A stretch of 64,000 bases of DNA from Quercus robur. Lineage: Eukaryota; Streptophyta; Magnoliopsida; Fagales; Fagaceae. The notes beneath the pieces were generated by a model. The model saw nothing but the letters and a program-made list of their open reading frames with translations. It was not told where the DNA came from and searched no databases. The position numbers were made by a program, and so were the translations under genes. Positions 25,209-36,900 of the stretch are shown here, piece after piece (positions within the stretch are counted from its first letter, which is position 1; each line of letters begins with the position of its first letter). The stretch covers positions 25,012,782-25,076,781 of the forward strand of contig NC_065535.1 of assembly GCF_932294415.1 (NCBI RefSeq), given 5' to 3'.

Positions 25209-25631
25209 TATTGTTTAGTGAAATTAATCTTGAAACTAATAATAGTCAATATTCATCCAAATTATAGACCCCAAAAAAAAAAAAAAAAAAACAAACAAAC
25301 AAACATTGATAAGTAAATAACCATTTCTCACACTTACACCACCATGAATGATGAAACATAAACAAAAATACAACATTAAGTCTCTTTTATTTTATTCTGT
25401 GGAACCTGAACAACCCTCTTTCTCTCTCTCTCTTAACTTATTTATTTAACCAAAAAAATAAATAATCTATAAAATAAAAACATATAATCCCACTGACTAT
25501 ATGCTACAACCCCCTCCCCCATGTGTTTTTGCCGTATATAATATATTTTTTTTCTTGAAGTTCTTCTCTCCAAATTCACCACCACCACACGCCGGAAGCC
25601 GACCCACTTCCCACCGGCTGTCCCATGCGAT

Positions 25632-25671
25632 CTGACCTGACCCGACCCGACCCGACCTGACCTGACCTGAT
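25632..25671. repeat. Pentanucleotide repeat CTGAC/CCGAC, eight units
   Basis: It lies 70-110 bp beyond the stop codon of gene B, probably in its 3' UTR. A reading frame across it (25442-25714, - strand) encodes only a VRSGRVGSGQVRS-type repeat and is not a gene. Confidence 0.85.
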
Positions 25672-25739
25672 CCACATTCATTAGAAAAAGGACTTTTGTC
25701 TTAGTCTTGGTCATGATGTCTCTTTCAAGCGAGCCTCAG

Positions 25740-28482
25740 CTAGCTAGCTGCACCCATTGAAGAAGGTTTACTAGCCACTATCTCATAATGACCACCACCC
25801 TCATCTTCCTCTTCATCATCTCCATCCTTATCATCATCATCCTCATCATCATCATCCTCCTCTTGATTTTGATCCATTGGCTCGCTTTCCACATCTTCCA
25901 TGACGGCGTCGGATTGCTGAGGAGGCCATTGCTGCTCAGGCCTTACCATCAATGGCACCATATTGCTGTTTTCGGGCTTCACTTGACTTGAAGGGCTAAT
26001 TTCATACTTGTTCTTCTCTCTGTATAGAGCATCAAGTTGGTGAAAATATGGGCAAGTCTTTGCATCCTCAGGCCTTTTCTTATTGCTTTCCTTGACCTTC
26101 TTGAAGTACTTATTAATGTTCTCCCATTTTTCTTTGCATCTCTTTGAGCTTCGATTGTATCCAAGCTTTCTCATTGCGGCCGAAATCTCTTCCCATAGAG
26201 GTCCTTTAGGCCCATTTTCTTGATACTTAGCATCAAGACTGGTCCTTAGCTTGATCAAAGCTTGAACCTCCACTTTAGGCCATCTCGAAGAGCTTGTTGG
26301 CGTGAAGTTCTCCCCATTATCATTCTTGTGAATTTCCAGACTTGTCACAATTGCGTGTGGCGCCGCGGTAGATGGAGCTGGTGCCACTGGATGCGGCAGT
26401 GGCAGTGACTGAGGCTGAGGCTGAGGCTGAGGCTGAGTCGCGGTTGGCTGTGGCGGTGGCAGATTGTTTTGAGGTTGTTGACCCGGATTTTGCTGTTCGG
26501 ATATCTTTTGTAAAAAAGCCATTACTGCTGAATCTTTAGCAGCTGCTATGGATCTTTCTTGGGCTAATATTTCCCGCTCTCTATTGATTCTTTTCATTTC
26601 CTGCGCTCTCCAAGCTTCTTCTCGAACCATTCGGTCGCGTTCTCTTTTCTCTATGGCATCGAAGAACCTCTTTTGTAACTCTTCTTGTTTTTCTATGACT
26701 TCCTTCATTAGTCTCTCGAAGAAGTCCTTCCATTTCCTCTTTTTCTTACGCCGATCTTCCAATTGTTCGTCCGAGGAAGTCGAGGAAGAATCAGTGGAAT
26801 TGGAAATGAGATCTGCTGAAATGTTTTGGAAGGACGGAATTGTGGGTTGTGAAGGTTTTGTTGTTGTTGTTGCTGCTGGTTGTGGTAGTGGTGGAGGTGG
26901 AGGTGGGAAAATTGTGTTTGTAGGGTTTGTTGGTGGGAATGAAGGAATTGTTGTAGCATTGATCACTGGTTGTGTAACAATATTAGCCTGACCTTGTGAC
27001 ACATTCACAGTATGTAGTGTGGCTGATGTAACAGTGACTTGTTGAGCAATACTTGGAAGGTTTGGTAATGGCATTGCCAATGTTGTTGTTGGAGTTGGAG
27101 GCTTCGGAGGTGTAGGTGATTGAATTTGAGGATGATGTTCGAAAGCTTCTAATTGGTCAAAAAATCGATACGTTTTTCCATCTGCTTTCCCTGTGCGACC
27201 TTCTTTGGTTCTTTTGTGGTACTTGTACACGTTCTCGAATTTCTCCTTGCATTTCTTGGCGCTTCGATTATAACCAAGTTCTGCCAGCTTTCTGATTTAG
27301 AAAATGAAAACAAAATAAAAATCCATTAAAATTATTATTTTTTAAATAAAAAATAAATAAACTTAGTTTCTGTTTCTATCCCATCTTAATTTTAACAAGA
27401 AAACAAAGTAGCATTGCCACATAAAATAAAAACACATGAATAATACGAAAATTAGAGAAGAAGAGTTATGACATAATGAAAACAAGATGTTATAGAAGAG
27501 AAGGATGAAACAAAACATATAGGAGGAGTTAAGAATTGGTATATAACTAAGCACTGTTGTCTCCGATGGAAATTATATAGCTCAAGATGGGAGAATTATT
27601 CTTCCTAGTACTTTTCCAGAACTAAACTGAACAAGAGTGAACAAAGTGAGATAAGAAAACAAACTCATGTTTATAGACTGAACATAAATTCTGATATCCT
27701 TTTTGGAATATTGGAAAAGGGGAAAATGCTTGAAAAGAAAACAAACCCGAATTCCATATGCCTAGTATCTTAATTCTACAACTAAGAATTTCGTTTGTTG
27801 ATGCTAAATTCCCACAAAATGAACCAAGAAAAGAAACTAGGGAACTCGCTGAAAAAAAAAATAGTAATTACTTGGAATTGGAAACAATAACCCTTAAATC
27901 CAGAAAGCAAGAAAAATGTGAACTGCCCGCAAGAGAATAATCCGTGAGGTACAAAACAAAAACTCCCCCCCAAAAAAAAAAAAAAAAAAAATCCACAGAT
28001 CTCTAGTCTGTTCTCATGAACACCAAGACTATTCATACGGCCGGAAGATAGAGAATAGTCTGTTAAAAACGCGTAAAATTACTAAGAGCATACTTAGTAT
28101 TTCTAATAGAGACGTTCAGGATTCAAATCGACTATTCTCGAACTGTAGAATTATAATTAAGAAAGAAAAGGGAAAAATTAAAAATTCACCTGGAAACATC
28201 TTCCCACAATGGACCCTTAACACTTGCATCCTTAAAAGCCACGTCCATGTCTGACCTTATCTTCAAGAGAGCCAAAGTTTCTTGACGAGGCCACCGGTTT
28301 CCGCCAAAAGAGCGGTCGCCGAGCTCGTCACCTTTACCTTTGTCATCTTCACCTGAAGTTGATCCACCAAGCCCACCACCAACCTCAGCAGCAGAAACAT
28401 CATGAGCACTTGTTGTTGCTACAGATGCCACAGCATCTGCAGAGCTCCCTAACACACTGCTACTTGAATCCCCGGCCAGCAT
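25740..28482 (-). CDS. Gene B: GT-2-clade trihelix transcription factor (two DNA-binding domains)
   Basis: Exon 1 is 28482-28190 and exon 2 is 27291-25740. The 898-bp intron (GTGAAT...AATCAG) splits the same Arg codon as in gene A, giving 614 aa. The N-terminal trihelix is residues about 63-149 (starts RWPRQETLALLKIR). A Pro/Thr-rich linker includes a run of prolines near 227-233. The central helical domain is about 277-362 (RKWKDFF, EVIEKQEELQ), followed by a Pro-Gln dipeptide stretch (about 376-393). The second trihelix is about 434-523 (starts RWPKVEVQALIKLR), then a strongly acidic Asp/Glu tail ending GAAS. The family binds GT-elements and acts in the nucleus as repressor or activator. 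Gene A is a close paralogue in tail-to-tail orientation 12 kb away. The upstream ATG at 28490 could lower translation. The exact orthologue among GT-2, DF1 and GTL1 cannot be settled from the sequence alone. Confidence 0.95.
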
Positions 28483-28490
28483 AATAGCAT
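28449..28490 (-). promoter_or_regulatory. Upstream reading frame overlapping the start of gene B
   Basis: An ATG at 28490, 8 nt before the main start, opens a 13-codon frame in another register that ends at a TAG inside the coding region. The main ATG has A at -3, the better context. A role in damping translation is inferred. Confidence 0.45.
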
Positions 28491-28506
28491 AGGTGATACA
28501 AGAGAG

Positions 28507-28508
<2 letters not shown>

Positions 28509-28538
<30 letters not shown>
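28509..28538. repeat. (CT)15 microsatellite in the probable 5' leader of gene B
   Basis: Read on the gene's strand it is (GA)15, 27 bp before the start codon. A second (CT)n lies near 28891-28912. GA-rich leaders and promoters are common in plants. Confidence 0.85.
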
Positions 28539-28545
<7 letters not shown>

Positions 28546-29029
28546 CCAATTAACAGTTTGTTCTAAGGGGAAAAAAGAATAAAATTAAAAATATCATCAA
28601 AGCAAGGTGAAATCTTAGAGGGGTTTTATGAAGATGAGTGTATGGTGAATTTATTAATTTATTATGGTGGGGATCTGCTTGTCAATCTCAAGAAGTTGTT
28701 TCTTTTTTATTTCTCACTTTTTTTTTAATTTTTTTTAATAAATTAATTATTTCTTTTCTTTTAGCCGTGGAATCTTCAGTCTTTTTTTTATTTTTATCTT
28801 TATTTTGTCCTTTTTTTAATATATATAATTTTTTGCTTTATTGGTGTTAGTTGATTAAAAAGGAATAGTGGGAGGGATCACCACCTGGGCTCTCTCTCTC
28901 TCTCTCTCTCTCTGTAATTATAACAGTGGCACAGAAAGATACATACATCCATCCATAGATAAAATAAATTACATTACAGAAAACGATAAAATAAGTTACT
29001 CCAACTCCTACAGAAATTTTTGAACAGCT

Positions 29030-29120
29030 TGCACGTATAGACGATAGTGATAATATATTGGTTTTTGTCTGGCCAGCTAAATTTAGTTAAAAGCCGGCCC
29101 ATGTAGGTCAGCTCTATTTA
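29030..29120 (-). promoter_or_regulatory. Conserved promoter block 3 of gene B
   Basis: Counterpart of 10824-10884 upstream of gene A. On the - strand it reads AGAGCTGACCTACATGGGCC, then ATCGTC and GCAAGCTGTT, about 550-640 bp before the start codon. Confidence 0.65.
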
Positions 29121-29750
29121 TTTTGTTTCTTTTTAATAAAAAAATATGTTAAATTTATTACATTAGAAAAAACTTATTAAGTGATGTGGTAAAAACTTAT
29201 TTTTATAATTGGTGAAATGTCAGTTTGTAATCGTTATATAGCTTTTATTGTGGACTATATTATTTGTCTACTATTTTATTAAAACACTCTCATTTGTTTA
29301 AAATTGATGATTGAATAATTAGTTTCTGTTTGAAATTTTTTTTTCTAACTTAACAATTTTAAATAAATAAAAAAATTTTAGTGAAATAATAGACAAATGA
29401 AGTAATCTACCATAAAAACTTTATACATTAATATAGTAAAAATTTATTTTTATAATTGGTAATATGTCACTTTGTAAATTTTACTGATAGAGTAAAATTT
29501 GTAATATATACAACAACTTTACGTTGGAGGTGTACTGTGATAGGCCGCACTGAGTGTAAATTACTGAATTATCCCTAACATGAGAACCATTGACCTTTAA
29601 TCATTGAAGCTAATTTTGAGATAATATTTTATTATATCATTCCGTTTCTGATCTGGGTTTGCTTAGTTTAGGATTTTTTTTTTTAATTTATTTTATATTA
29701 GGTTGTCCTTGATACCCACAATTGCCCCTAGGTTAGAAGTTTTGTAAAAA

Positions 29751-29860
29751 GAAATTAAGTACTAAATTTTCAACTTGTTGGGTGGGATTGTAGTACTCTA
29801 CGATGTGGCGTAAAGGGACCTACATTGATCGCGACCATAATAGTTTGACAAATTCTGTAT
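29751..29860 (-). promoter_or_regulatory. Conserved promoter block 2 of gene B
   Basis: Counterpart of 10271-10394. On the - strand it contains AATTTGTCAAAC, ATGGTCG, GTAGG and AAGTTGAAAA in the same order. Confidence 0.6.
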
Positions 29861-30005
29861 TCATAATTGAGCAAAAGAAAAAATAAATAAAATTAAATTT
29901 CCAAATAAATTTGAGCCTCCAAAATGGGTATTTTATTTTTTTGAAAAAAAAAAAAGAAGAAGAAGAAGAAGAAGACGACATTGTGAGTGGGATCCACTGT
30001 TGAAT

Positions 30006-30260
30006 GGAACTAGTTAGATGTAGGTCATGTTATTAGGCAAAGCCATTTATGAATAGAAGTAAATGGTGGACAATTCAGTTGGATTGCAACCTACCGTAAT
30101 AAATGGTTTCAAAAAATTCAATGGCCTTGATCTCTTATATAATATAATCAGTGATGATTCAAACTAAAAATTATTGGGGTTTTTCCGGGACCATTAACCG
30201 TGGTAGCTTGTGATTAATTGGATGTTTCTCTAATTCTGTCAAAGATTGGTAGCCATACAA
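30006..30260 (-). promoter_or_regulatory. Distal conserved promoter block 1 of gene B
   Basis: Counterpart of 9606-9860, 1.5-1.8 kb before the start codon. On the - strand it has TTTGACAGA, AAGCTACCACGG, then a GGTTAATGGTC stretch, CCATTTATTACGGTAGGT, and the 30-bp near-identical stretch at 30022-30051. GGTTAA resembles a GT-element, so self-regulation by GT-2 proteins is possible but untested. Confidence 0.7.
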
Positions 30261-30483
30261 TTGCGGCATCACCGCTTTCTAACGTTATATTTCTCTTTCA
30301 AATTTTAAATTTGTAGTCACACTTTTAATTGAGAAAAATGACCACATATTATGATAGGGTTGTTGAAAAGCCAATGTCCACATATAGATAGATATTCATA
30401 TAACCCATACTTCTATTTCTATCTATATGTAACCAAAAAAAATTTAAAAAAAAAAAAAAAAACAAATTAGAAATTACGCTCTT

Positions 30484-30539
30484 ATTTATAGAATTCTTTT
30501 TCTTTTTCTTTTTTGAGGAAAATTGATTTATAGAATTCT
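30484..30539. mobile_element. Micro-retroposed T-rich insert with 14-bp target duplication
   Basis: ATTTATAGAATTCT occurs at 30484-30497 and 30526-30539. Between the copies is a C-interrupted T run ending in GAGGAAAATTG. Confidence 0.65.
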
Positions 30540-31137
30540 CTCTTCTTCTTTTTTCTTTTTCTTTTTTTTTTTAAGTGGTGGACTTTTCTGATCAATAATA
30601 AATGAATTTTTTAAAAGAGAAAAGTCAGTCAAATCTAAGAGACCCCCACGGTTGTAGTTGAGAGGTTTACCCAAGATTGAAAAATAGATGAAATGAGATA
30701 AGAGAGCGTGGAAGAAATGAAAAGGATAGTGTGATTTGGGATCGATTTTCAGTAAACTCTCAATTATTGAAAGTCCAAAAACAAGTGGATTGCCCAACAC
30801 ATACATAATGTAAAGAATGTGGGACCTACTCAATCAATATGCTATTTAATGCCCACATCATCAGAGTTAAACTTTTATGTACACAAGTATACCATCATTG
30901 GGTGCAAAAATCGAAGGACATCAGATCAGATCAGAGAGAGAGAAAGAAGTTGAAGAATATATCATCCTGTATAGGGGTAGTTTAGATAACTGAAATACGT
31001 AACCCATTCGTGATAGAAAGGGTTTAATGTGTAGTCGTAAGTTAGGTGCCACCAAACGGAATTTTGTGCCGTGTATACTTGTATTTTGGATCAAGAATTT
31101 GTAAAGAGCATCTTTTTATGTATACGACAATAACAAA

Positions 31138-31541
31138 GATTTAGTCTCAAAGTTTTTAAATCGGTTATAAATCTTCAAAGATTAGTCAGATCGAACATAT
31201 ATATTATTTATCACCTCTTTAATTGATTTGTCCTTTTTTATTACTTTCATTAACTTTTCCTTCTTTCAACTTAAATCAAATCTTTTTTTTCTCTGAATAT
31301 ACCCAGCCCATTTTAAACAGATTTTCTTATTTTGATTTTTTTGATTTAGTCTCAAAGTTTTTAAATCGGCTATAAATCTTCAACAGATTAGTCAGGATCG
31401 AACATATATATTATTTATCACCTCTTTAATTGATTTGCCCTTTTTTATTACTTTTATTAACTTTTCTTTCGTTCAACTTAAATCAAATCTTTGTTTCTCT
31501 AAATATACCCAGCCCATTTTAAACAGATTTTCTTATTTTGT
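31138..31541. repeat. Direct tandem duplication, about 205 bp, two copies
   Basis: GATTTAGTCTCAAAG begins at 31138 and again at 31343. The two copies stay alignable to their ends (CATTTTAAACAGATTTTC) with scattered substitutions. Non-coding. Confidence 0.9.
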
Positions 31542-31677
31542 TTTGTTTTTTTTTTAATTTCTACTTATACAAAACAGCATCTTTTGCGTATAATATGAAT
31601 TTTTTTCTTTTATTTATAATAATATTAACAAAAGATATTCTCGTATAGAGTACTGTTTGGAGATGCAAAATTAGTTT

Positions 31678-31873
31678 TTTTTTTTTTTTTACTAGATAGA
31701 ATTTTACTCTAACCTAATCTAAGTGTATATCTCATCCAAAAAAAAAAAAAATCTAAGTGTATACGTGTGTGAAAATCCCTTTTGAAGACTTGAACCCTAG
31801 TTCTTACCTCCTACACTCCATAGAACTCCTACACTCCATAAATATAAATCATCGCACCAAGAATGTGCGGTGG
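31678..31873 (-). mobile_element. tRNA-derived SINE (minus orientation), itself interrupted
   Basis: Same family as 14380-14543, read on the - strand. The flanks TGCAAAATTAGTTT (31664-31677) and TGCAAAACTAGTTT (31874-31887) form a 14-bp duplication with one mismatch. Inside, ATCTAAGTGTATA is duplicated (31717-31729 and 31751-31763) around TCTCATCC plus an A run, so a second small retroposon entered this SINE. Confidence 0.75.
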
Positions 31874-32291
31874 TGCAAAACTAGTTTAATGAGCTTATAT
31901 ATACACAATACTTTTATTACACGTGAATGTGGAGCTAGCATCTATTCGCCTATAATAGTAGAGGAAAAGGGAAGAAGAGTTGATAAACAAAGAAAGTGGG
32001 CGCTGTCATGATAACATTGTTTTCTCTTTCTCTTTTTTTTTTTTATTTTTTAAATTGATTATATTTTTGGTTTATATATATATATTTATGTGTATTGCTT
32101 TGCTTGTATAACAAAACAATAGATTTATTTACTTGGGTTTGTTTTATGTCGGGTTGCTTCGTTGGCAGAAGAACATCTAAATAGCTGGATAGGATAGATG
32201 CCTTGTAGAACTTCTCTAGCTAGCTGGAAAAAGATGCCTTTCCCACTATGCCCACCACTTGGTATTTACAGCCTAACAGCAACTACTACCG

Positions 32292-32295
<4 letters not shown>

Positions 32296-32332
<37 letters not shown>

Positions 32333-32339
32333 TTTATTT
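32296..32339. repeat. (TC)n microsatellite
   Basis: About 22 perfect dinucleotide units. Other long (TC)n runs are at 39693-39726 and 51916-51978. Confidence 0.95.
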
Positions 32340-33152
32340 GATGGGTGAAATATATATCATCTGCAGCAGGCTAGCATTATATAATTGTACGAGGCAGTCA
32401 CATGGTGCAACGGGATTGGTTGCTTTGAGAATTTTCATATAAAGATATGTGTGATCAAACTTAATTAGTTGACTACACTTTGTGGGAACTCATTAGTTGC
32501 CACCAATAAACTCATACAATTAGTTATGTTTTGAAAATAATGAAGTCATGCAAGTATTTATGGTTGGAAAGAGAACGTCAAGTGTCAATTGCATTTAAAT
32601 CAAACTAGTCGGTAATTCCCATAAAAAAAAAAAACAAAAAAAAAACCTAGTCGCTAATTAATAATTATGCAATTGAAAAGTTTAACATTATACGATTTTT
32701 TATTTTTGGTCTAAATATGAAATTTTTTATAATTATGATTGTATGTGTACATGTATTTATATATTCTAGCCATTATTTGGAATTTATTTTGATAGTATTT
32801 ATATATAATATTATATATTCTACTATTTAAAGATTATTCTTAAAAAAATAATATTTAAAGATAATAAAATGTACCAATATATGATAATAAAATTTAAATT
32901 CAGTTAGAAAATATATATTACTGACATATAACTTAGAAAGTATCAAAAACTTATGAGGTTAACTAAAAGTCAAACGAATTCAGTTTGATATATATTATTA
33001 TAGATTATAGATGATATCTCTTTCCTCTTCAAAATAAGGTCACATACTTTTTTTTAAATGGGAGGGTCACACACTTAATCCAGTGTATAATATTTTTACT
33101 TATAGAGAGTGAATTATATTGTGCCTTATCTTAAAAAAAAAAAAAATGTTAT

Positions 33153-33957
33153 TGTGAGGGCCAGTTAATCAGAAGGTACTGTAAGGCTATACTAACTGAG
33201 CCTATGGCCCAATCCGAGGACATTAGACCATCCGAGAATGTCCAGATAAGATTATAAGGGGAACAGAGTAAAGAGAAGAGTAGAGATAATATAAGATAAG
33301 TCCAACAAATGTCCGAGAAGAAAAACCATTTTAGCAACAAGTGTCCAAGGTTAGTAAGAGTGTCATATCATCATGAACTTTCTTCGAAATTACATCACAA
33401 CTAAGAGTTGGACGTTGGACAAGGGGTAAGAAAGGAGAAGGGCAACAAATATCTTCAAAAAGCTGCTACATCCGCATTAAATGCCTCCCAACCAACTCTC
33501 TGGCTGCATTAATTTAGAGGTGATGCCTGAACAGTGGTCAAGCAGTCTTACAGCTACTAGTTGATGGTTTTGGGAGGTGTTCGATTGGACAGGAAGGAGT
33601 TCCTCGAATCTAACCTACACGTGTATGGTAGGGATGATACCAAGATTATAGTATATAGCATGGGAAGATGTACTAAAAAAAGGATGAGAGAAGAAATCAA
33701 GCAATTTTGACGATAAGCCTGTGAACTCTTGTAAAAAGTTGTTGATGAACAAGATAATATAATATAAGCTCCTCAGGTCACTCTGAGAACAGACTTTCTT
33801 ATCTTACTTGTGTTTAATAACCTTAAATTAGCAAATTTTATCGTTTTTCTTCTAGAGTAGATCTAATTCTTTCATCCACGCTCTACAAATTTATTGTTTG
33901 GGCTTCTTGGGCTAAAACTCAATCCTATATTGGGTCCAATCCAATTTCATCCTTACA
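33153..33957 (+). mobile_element. Solo LTR (about 805 bp) of a gypsy-type family
   Basis: It starts TGTGAGGGCC and ends CCTTACA. The flanks GTTAT and GTTTT form a 5-bp duplication with one mismatch. It shares ordered stretches with the LTR at 61937-62750 (AATCCGAGGACATTA, CCTGAACAGT, TCTTACAGCTACT, CTACACGTG), so both belong to related families. No internal region follows. Confidence 0.75.
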
Positions 33958-33962
33958 GTTTT

Positions 33963-36900
33963 TATGTATTACACTAAAAGAAAGGGTTTTGGAAGAAGAA
34001 AAAAAATTGTTGACCCCATCCATCCAACAACAAAAATCTTCTGTTAATAAAGGAATTTTGGTGATGGTCAATGTGAAATCATTAATATTAAATACAGCTC
34101 CGGGATTAAGCCTAAAATTTAACTACATGACTATACGTCACTTATTTATTCATTTCAATTTTTTATTTCTTTTTTTATGAATTAAATGTACCAAAGAGGG
34201 AGAGCGGTACGGGTGATTGGTGATAGAGATTCCTTCTTTTTTTTTTTTTTTTTTTTTTTTTGGGGTGGGGGGTGTTCACCTGCCCCATATATGCCTAATA
34301 GAAAGTGAGTTATCTATAGCCCAATAAAAAAATAAAAATAAAAATATAAAATATAAAATCATATCATCTCATCTTACCCAAGCAATTAACTTTTCACCAA
34401 CACGAACAATGTCGTATGTGTACAAGAAGGTATCTCATCTCATAAATGGAATATAGGTATCATCAATATATGCATCATTTTTTTCACAATTTGTGGATCC
34501 CACATGACTGTAAAAGCCACACATATTAAGAGAGATGAAAGATAATTATTGTATGCGTACATAATGTAAAGTGGCATATGTTGTGTAAATAAAAAAGAGG
34601 GGTGTAACATCAATATACACATCTTACAAAATGTGGATTCCACAAGGATGTATATATTATGCATAAGATAATTATTAAATGTGTGTGTACACAATATAAT
34701 ATAACATACCCTTGTGAAAAAAAAAAAAAATCACAAAATACTGGTATAGATCAAATTAAAATTTTAAAAAGACAAAGTTGAAACCATCAAATAGCAATCC
34801 CACTCTGTGTCAATCAATCTTTTTAGATTTTGTATATGAAGCATAAACCAATTACAATTACAATTTTTTTTAAATGAGAATTTTCATGTATATGAAGCAT
34901 AAACCAACAAGTGGTATCAGGCTTTCCCTCTAGACATACTCTTCTCTTTCTTATTAAGCCCAAAAGTGGGGGGAAAAAATTGGTATCAAACAAGCTAAGG
35001 TTCCAACATACTTAAAACTTTGAAATTTTGATTATAAAAAAAAAGAAAAAAAAAGAAAAAAAAAAAAGAGTTAGCTAATATTGTACATCAAAATTAAAAA
35101 TTAATACTTGCATAACTGTCTATTACAAGAGAATTAATTAGGAAATTTAACCTTTAATTGTTGCTTCCATTAAAATTCCCTTCATATGATGGTAATAAGT
35201 AATAACATTAAAACAAAAGGAAAATAAAGGAAAACGGTGGGTTTGTCATTTTTGGTGGGACGGAAAAAAGCAAATACATATGGAAACATTAAATACGTAA
35301 CAATTTTGTAGAGCTGGCTGACTTTTTATTTTACAGGCCCATATGAAAAAGGTTAAGATGAAGACAAAAGGTTTACTTCACATGGGTGGGCATGTGATGT
35401 GAATGTACACTAACATTTTTCTGTCTACCATGTGGATTAACCCCAATATTTATCTGTCACCAGCTAAGCTAGCTCCCCAATAAGTTGATTCCCACCTCTT
35501 CCCCCCTCTTCCTTTTCCCCCTTATTTTGCTTCACTCGTTTCTTTTCTACCCTTTTATTTATCTCTCTCTTTTAAAAAATAAAAAATAAATAAACAATCG
35601 AAGGGCCTCAAACCCATAAATCATAAAGAGTTTGCATGGAAAAATAATATTATTTTATTTACAATTATTAAAAATAATTTTGTAATTTTTTTTTCTTTTT
35701 TTTTTGGAGAATGGTCTCTCTTTGAAAACACAGAAAATTGTGTTTTCAAAATATTCACTGAAAATTTTATTTCCAAAATACATTTTTAGTGTAAAATTTG
35801 TTTACAGTTACATTAAAGTTGCGTTTTTAAAACATAATTTCAGAGCAAAATATAATAACTGAAATTGTGTTTTGAAAACAAGATTTTAGTGCAAAATTTA
35901 AATTTTCATAAATCATGTTTGGAAAAGAGGTCATTGTCCTAAATAATTTTTAGGACAACATTATCTTTTAATAATTAATGATAAAACAATATTATTCTCC
36001 CAAAAGAAACCCGAGTTTGCATCCATATCACTCATTCCCATGAAGCCCACATAGGAGAATCTAAGCCAAAACCCCATGAAACAATTTTTCTTTTTCTTTT
36101 CTTTTTCCGCAAGGTAATCACACTTAATTGAATATGACCCATTAACAAAGGCTAAAATAACGTGCCTATTACTTGTGTACCCTTACAGAACATTATCACA
36201 TTAGTCACTTTTCCTACTAGCTGTACTTGTATATAAATATTTAGACTGCATAGTACATATATAAAAAGATATTCCACCTCTCCTTTCTCATATTTTAATA
36301 CTTGGCATTATCAGTAGAACCTTCCGTAGTGGCTTGTTCAACATTTTTGTCATTATTTTTTTCCTTAGAATCCTTCATATACATATATAATAACCTTGCA
36401 GTAAATTATAACAATGAAGATTATAGCGAAAGTGAATTTCAAGCAATCATAACCATGTGCAAAGATTTTGTTTGTTAATATAATGTTTATGATAAAAGCT
36501 TTCAAAGTTAGCCTACCATGGCAAAATGCCGCCGAGTTGTCTATCATTGGAACGTGGAAGCATGTGCACGCACAAACCAATGCCACACAAAATAAAGGAA
36601 CTAACCCATCCTAAGGGCTATCTTTAATGTATATATAATACTGAAGAAGAAAAAAAAATGGTGGGCTTCAATTAGTTCAAACTTGATAAAGTATCTTGTA
36701 TTTAAATAAAATATTGGCGATTTAAATCTCGCTTATATCGAGACCAAATTTGTGCCTTCGCCTAACGAAGAGAATTTCATAAGTTAAAATTTTATCATTT
36801 CTATAAAACAATATAAAAAAAAATATTTTGACTTTTAATTGACCTCATAATATTTTATCACAAAAATTTTTGAAACCTTATATTTTACACAAGTATTCTA

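Larger units (their letters stand above)
15839..25600. other. Long intergenic stretch between the 3' ends of genes A and B
   Basis: AT-rich, with no coding gene seen. It includes a run of 18 G at 16180-16197, a SINE-like sequence near 17470-17600, a repeat-like block at about 18550-20100, (AT)n near 22041-22064, several micro-inserts, and (CT)n at about 25177-25204. The moderately GC-richer patches 20430-20620 and 24930-25110 are not recognisably coding. Confidence 0.5.
30262..33147. other. AT-rich intergenic DNA upstream of gene B
   Basis: No gene seen. It contains the micro-insert, tandem duplication, SINE and microsatellite listed separately. Confidence 0.5.

Noticed and set aside
25442..25714. 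90-aa basic frame on the - strand
   Set aside because: It lies just past the stop of gene B and is driven by a pentanucleotide repeat; probably 3' UTR.
26548..26991. 147-aa frame on the + strand
   Set aside because: It is antisense to exon 2 of gene B.
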